Assembly (NCBI GenBank): GCA_015231775.1
Contig: JADGAY010000016.1
Span: 1 to 38,584, forward strand
DNA length: 38,584 bases
Source of the DNA: Magnetococcales bacterium
GTDB taxonomy: Bacteria; Pseudomonadota; Magnetococcia; Magnetococcales; Magnetaquicoccaceae
Reading direction: 5' to 3'
Shown: piece after piece, positions 35,495 through 38,584 of the stretch
How positions within the stretch are numbered: the first letter of the stretch is position 1
Layout: each line of letters begins with the position of its first letter
Notes under the pieces: model-generated
The model's database searches: none
The model's input: only the letters and a program-made list of their open reading frames with translations
Told to the model about the DNA's origin: nothing
Translations under genes and position numbers: made by a program

Positions 35495-36280
35495 TCAACA
35501 CAATCCCAGCAAGCGTGCAACCGGGCCATAGCCGCGCCGATGCTCCGGGGTCACACCCAACCGTTCCAACGCCGTCAGATGCGCTTGGGTGGGATAGCCG
35601 GCATTGTGCTCCCAGCCGTAACCCGGATAGCGCCGCGCCAATTCCGCCATGATCCCATCCCGGTGGGTCTTGGCCAGAATCGCCGCCGCCGCGATCGAGG
35701 CGGACAACTGATCTCCCTTGACCACCGCCCGCGCCGGGCAGGGGAGTCCGGGGGGGAGGTCGCGACCATCCACCAGCACGAATCCAGGCACGATCCCCGC
35801 ATCCGGCACGGCGGGGGAACGGTTCACACCCGCCAAGCCCGTAGCTGGCATTCCGCCAGGCGCGGCAGGGCAATCCGCGGCGTTCTCTCGGCCCGTGGCA
35901 GACCGCACTCCAGTGGCAAGGGAAGCGACACTGGGAGCGCGCAACGCCTCCACCGCGCGCAGCATGGCCAGAAGCGAGGCGCGACGGATGTTGAGCCGGT
36001 CGATCTCCACCACCGCGCACGCACCGATGCCGTAAGCGAGGGCCTCGGCACGGATCGCAACAGCCAAAGTATCCCGTTGCGCGGCGGTCAGACGCTTGGA
36101 GTCGTCGATGTTGGATAGGGAAGGGGGGAGGGCCCGGAAGGCGGGCAAAATGACAGCGGCGGCCACGACCGGACCGCACAAAGGGCCGCGACCGGCTTCG
36201 TCCACGCCGCAAATCAGCGTAAAGCCGGTCGCTTGAAGTTCCTGTTCCAGGTCGAGACCTGGACGAATACGGGCTACCAG
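35495..36280 (-). CDS. rnhB: ribonuclease HII, probable non-ATG start and an internal insertion
   Basis: RNase HII cleaves the RNA strand of RNA-DNA hybrids. The catalytic 'VDEAGRGPL' is at the N terminus, with Asp in 'VDGRDLP' and '[21 protein letters not shown]' following. The first ATG/GTG/TTG codon in frame is a GTG at 36205, which would start inside the catalytic strand. The same frame stays open upstream with family-like residues ('[10 protein letters not shown]...LICG'). A CTG at 36280, 8 nt after GGGAG and overlapping the rplS stop, is my preferred start (261 residues). About 45 Ala/Gly/Pro-rich residues between 'AVEALRAP' and 'FVLVDGRD' are extra for the family. It is the last gene of the operon. 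Confidence 0.9.
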   Translation of the reverse strand: MVARIRPGLDLEQELQATGFTLICGVDEAGRGPLCGPVVAAAVILPAFRALPPSLSNIDDSKRLTAAQRDTLAVAIRAEALAYGIGACAVVEIDRLNIRRASLLAMLRAVEALRAPSVASLATGVRSATGRENAADCPAAPGGMPATGLAGVNRSPAVPDAGIVPGFVLVDGRDLPPGLPCPARAVVKGDQLSASIAAAAILAKTHRDGIMAELARRYPGYGWEHNAGYPTQAHLTALERLGVTPEHRRGYGPVARLLGLC

Positions 36281-36621
36281 TCCCGTTTCTCCCGGATGCG
36301 GGCGCCCTTGCCGGTACGATCACGCAGATAGTAGAGCTTGGCGCGGCGCACGTCGCCTCGGCGCAGCACCTCGATCTTGTCCAGCTTCGGGGAGTAGAGC
36401 GGGAACAGACGCTCCACGCCCTCGCCGAACGAGACCTTGCGCACCGTGAAGGTGGTGCGGCTCCCGGCGTTGCGCAGGGCGATGCACACACCCTCGAACA
36501 CCTGAATACGCTCACGGCTCCCTTCGATCACGCGCACATGCACCCGCAAGGTGTCGCCCGCGTTGAAGGTGGGGACATCGGTCTTGATTTGCGCCTGCTC
36601 AAACAACTGTAATTCGTTCAT
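36274..36621 (-). CDS. rplS: 50S ribosomal protein L19
   Basis: L19 is a 115-residue large-subunit protein at the interface with the 30S subunit. It shows the family signature '[26 protein letters not shown]' region, '[18 protein letters not shown]' and '[18 protein letters not shown]'. The ATG overlaps the trmD stop by 4 nt. Confidence 0.98.
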   Translation of the reverse strand: MNELQLFEQAQIKTDVPTFNAGDTLRVHVRVIEGSRERIQVFEGVCIALRNAGSRTTFTVRKVSFGEGVERLFPLYSPKLDKIEVLRRGDVRRAKLYYLRDRTGKGARIREKRDW

Positions 36622-37436
36622 GATCTCTTCATCCCGTCATGCGTGTTCTCAAACTCCCCAACCTCGGAGAGTTCCTCGGTGACATCCATGGCCTCCAGAT
36701 CCGTGGCCAACTCTTCGATCAACCGCCGCTCCTGGCGACTCCAGGCAACCCGCGTCAACAACTCCGGACGACGGATCAGGGTGCGCAACAGCGACTGTCT
36801 TCTTCTCCACGCCGCTACCGCCCCGTGATTTCCGGACAAAAGCACGTTGGGTGCCGAAACCTCTTCCCCGGAAAGGGTACGCCACAGGGCCGGGCGGGTG
36901 TAATGCGGGTGATCCAACAACCCTTGTGAAAACGATTCGGCCTGAGCGCTCTCCGCGTCCCCCAGGACACCGGGAACCAACCGGGCCACCGCGTCGAGAA
37001 CCAGCATGGCGGGCAATTCACCGCCGGTCAGGACAAAATCGCCGATGGAAAGCTCCTCGTCAACCGTCTGCTCCACCCATCGTTCGTCCGCGCCCTCGTA
37101 ATGGCCGCAGACCAGAATCAGATGGGGTTCCAGACTCAACCGCAGCGCGTCATCCTGGCCAAACCGCCGGCCTTGCGGCGTCAACCAGATCACCCGACCT
37201 GGACACTCGGTCCGTGTCGCGTGCACCGCCCGTTCCAGCACGTCGGGCTTGAACACCATGCCCGGACCACCCCCGAACGGGGCGTCATCGACCCGGTTGT
37301 GCTTGTCCAGCGCGAAAGCGCGAATCTGGATCAGGCGGGTTTCGATCAACCCTTGTTCCCTGGCCCGTCCGAGGATGGAGCCATCCAGAACCGGGGCGAA
37401 CATCTCGGGAAACAGGGTCAGAACCGAAAAGCGCAT
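36618..37436 (-). CDS. trmD: tRNA (guanine37-N1)-methyltransferase
   Basis: TrmD makes m1G37 in tRNAs with a G at position 36, using S-adenosylmethionine and a trefoil-knot fold. The protein has 272 residues from the ATG at 37436; a GTG one codon earlier is possible. Motifs include 'VLTLFPEMF', '[12 protein letters not shown]', '[13 protein letters not shown]' and '[11 protein letters not shown]'. It follows rimM by 18 nt and is coupled to rplS by a 4-nt overlap. Confidence 0.98.
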   Translation of the reverse strand: MRFSVLTLFPEMFAPVLDGSILGRAREQGLIETRLIQIRAFALDKHNRVDDAPFGGGPGMVFKPDVLERAVHATRTECPGRVIWLTPQGRRFGQDDALRLSLEPHLILVCGHYEGADERWVEQTVDEELSIGDFVLTGGELPAMLVLDAVARLVPGVLGDAESAQAESFSQGLLDHPHYTRPALWRTLSGEEVSAPNVLLSGNHGAVAAWRRRQSLLRTLIRRPELLTRVAWSRQERRLIEELATDLEAMDVTEELSEVGEFENTHDGMKRS

Positions 37437-37454
37437 CACGGGTGCACCGGCCCT

Positions 37455-38078
37455 TTACAGGCCCGGCATGAGCCGAACCTGAATCGTCCTGCCTGCTTCG
37501 TCCACCGCCAGGATCACATCGCGGATCATCGGCAGCAGACGTTCTTCCCCGTCGGGCTGGGTCACCACCAACACATCGTTGGAGCCGGTTCCCAGCAGTT
37601 CGCTCACCACGCCGATCTCCTGGCGTGGTACGGACCCATCCGGTGGGCTGGAACCGGCATCCTCGGACGGTTCGGTCACCGCTTCCGGAATGGCCACAAC
37701 CCGACAGCCGAGCAGGCGATACCCGTAGTGACGTCCCTGGCCCGGATCCGGCAGTTGATCCTCCGGAACCCAGACGGTCGTGCCGGCCAGGGTTTGGATC
37801 GTCTCCCGAATCGCCCACCCTTCGAGTGTCACCAGGAGTTCATCGCCGTGACGGCGACCGGAACGCACGGTCACTTCGAGTTCGGGCGGGGATGCCTTGC
37901 CCAACGCCCATCGGGGTCGCGTGAGCAGCCAATCGATGGGCAGCTCCCGCGTGGGGGCATCGTCCGGGAGAATTCGGGTAACGGGGAGTGAATACGGCAT
38001 CACCCGCGCCTCGCCCCGCACGCCGAACGCCCCCTTGATTCGCCCCAGGGCGACCCAGCGGGCGCCCGAGTCGATCAT
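37455..38078 (-). CDS. rimM: 16S rRNA processing protein RimM
   Basis: RimM helps mature the 30S subunit 3' head domain and binds S19. The protein has 207 residues. The N terminus 'ALGRIKGAFGVRGEARV' is the family start, and the C-terminal PRC-barrel ends with 'RLLPMIRDVILAVD', a common family motif. A Pro/Ser/Asp-rich loop around residues 135-155 looks like an insertion and makes it slightly longer than usual. It starts one base after the rpsP stop. Confidence 0.95.
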   Translation of the reverse strand: MIDSGARWVALGRIKGAFGVRGEARVMPYSLPVTRILPDDAPTRELPIDWLLTRPRWALGKASPPELEVTVRSGRRHGDELLVTLEGWAIRETIQTLAGTTVWVPEDQLPDPGQGRHYGYRLLGCRVVAIPEAVTEPSEDAGSSPPDGSVPRQEIGVVSELLGTGSNDVLVVTQPDGEERLLPMIRDVILAVDEAGRTIQVRLMPGL

Positions 38079-38079
38079 T

Positions 38080-38325
38080 TCAGGCCGAGGCCTGGAGTTG
38101 CTTGATCAGGCGATCCACGGTGTCCGAGGGGACCGCGCCGACGCTCAACCAGTGGTTGACGCGCTCCATGTCGAGGGAGACGCGATCGTTCTCCAGGAGC
38201 GGATTGAAAACGCCGAGTTTTTCCAGGAAACGACCATCCCGCGGCATGCGGGCATCCGCCGCGACCACGGCGTAAAAGGGACGTTTTTTGGAGCCTCTGC
38301 GTTGCATGCGAATACGAACCGCCAT
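38080..38325 (-). CDS. rpsP: 30S ribosomal protein S16
   Basis: S16 is an 81-residue small-subunit assembly protein. '[21 protein letters not shown]' region and '[13 protein letters not shown]' are the family signatures. It is the first gene of the rpsP-rimM-trmD-rplS-rnhB operon. AAGAGG lies upstream of the ATG. Confidence 0.98.
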   Translation of the reverse strand: MAVRIRMQRRGSKKRPFYAVVAADARMPRDGRFLEKLGVFNPLLENDRVSLDMERVNHWLSVGAVPSDTVDRLIKQLQASA

Positions 38326-38401
38326 TGATCTCGTGCCTCTTTTTTTCTGGATTGAAATGTCTTGCGCGCCACGTTCGGCGCATCTGCGACGAAAACCCTA
38401 T

Positions 38402-38429
38402 ATTCTATGCATTTTTTTTGGTGAGTCAA
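38402..38429 (-). promoter_or_regulatory. sigma-70 promoter of the rpsP operon
   Basis: On the minus strand, TTGACT (38424-38429) and TAGAAT (38402-38407) are 16 nt apart. The -35 overlaps the rlmN stop codon. The leader of about 70 nt holds a small GCGCC-N6-GGCGC hairpin. Confidence 0.7.
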
Positions 38430-38584
38430 GCTTCTGTTGCATGAAGGGGATTAAATAACCCCATCTCCCCTGCCGTGCCGGCCAATTGGCCACAAGCCGC
38501 CCCCACATCCGCGCCGCGACTGTCCCGGATGATGGTCACCAACCCGGCATTGGCCACCACCTCCTGGAAGCGCAGGATCTGCTC
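38426..38584 (-). CDS. rlmN: 23S rRNA (adenine2503-C2)-methyltransferase, C-terminal end
   Basis: I translated this by hand from the window edge: 52 residues beginning '[20 protein letters not shown]' and containing '[13 protein letters not shown]', the RlmN C-terminal signature. The Cys in AACGQL is the catalytic Cys that forms the covalent RNA intermediate. It is truncated by the window edge; the stop TGA is at 38426-38428. It is upstream of, and on the same strand as, the rpsP operon. Confidence 0.9.
   Translation of the reverse strand, partial: EQILRFQEVVANAGLVTIIRDSRGADVGAACGQLAGTAGEMGLFNPLHATEA

Noticed and set aside
35327-36118. A plus-strand open frame starting in the hairpin array and covering rnhB
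   Set aside because: The Pro-rich part comes from the C-rich loops, the repeat period breaks frame between units, and the rest is antisense to rnhB.

Overview
The window is about 38.6 kb of GC-rich proteobacterial chromosome. The housekeeping gene orders (rpsP-rimM-trmD-rplS-rnhB, pdxJ-acpS, grpE/dnaK/dnaJ/dapB), the dense two-component and chemosensory genes, and a protein with eight helicase-associated repeats would suit a microaerophilic environmental lineage. A Magnetococcales-like bacterium is my best guess, but it is a weak inference: no taxonomic marker was compared.

Layout. (1) 0.1-4.2 kb: secretion/pilus assembly genes, a GspE/PilB ATPase and a GspF/PilC membrane protein, then a TPR membrane protein and a small exported protein. 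(2) 4.4-9.9 kb: a possible defence pair, convergent: an OLD-family ATPase/TOPRIM nuclease, and a 1099-residue helicase-like protein whose ATPase and nuclease motifs look lost but which keeps eight helicase-associated repeats. In front of the latter lies a 129-residue ORF resembling the start of a [NiFe]-hydrogenase small subunit. (3) 10.1-17.5 kb: a grpE/dnaK/dnaJ/dapB cluster on the minus strand, apparently interrupted twice, by an AT-rich DUF6338-like membrane gene plus an unlisted 59-codon ORF, and by a Phd-PIN toxin-antitoxin pair with an eight-copy pentanucleotide repeat upstream. (4) 17.7-21.0 kb: a YhdP/AsmA-like protein.

(5) 21.1-33.4 kb: a nine-gene chemosensory/phosphorelay cluster: a compact CheA, CheY, CheC, a hybrid kinase (PAS-HK-REC-REC-HPt), a REC-GGDEF diguanylate cyclase, a REC-HK-REC kinase, a REC-metallo-beta-lactamase-(cyclic-nucleotide-binding-like) protein, a second CheC and CheD. 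No receptor, CheW, CheR or CheB is present. It appears to link phosphorelay, c-di-GMP and an MBL-fold effector or sensor.

(6) 33.4-38.6 kb: pdxJ-acpS, then a 0.9-kb gene-free stretch, then the minus-strand operon rpsP-rimM-trmD-rplS-rnhB, with the 3' end of rlmN at the right edge. The gene-free stretch is the most unusual part of the window. It has a perfect FNR-type box followed by four tandem double-hairpin units. Three units carry the same 14-nt C-rich loop on different stems, each followed by a T tract. This looks like an undescribed tandem small-RNA or terminator-like element.
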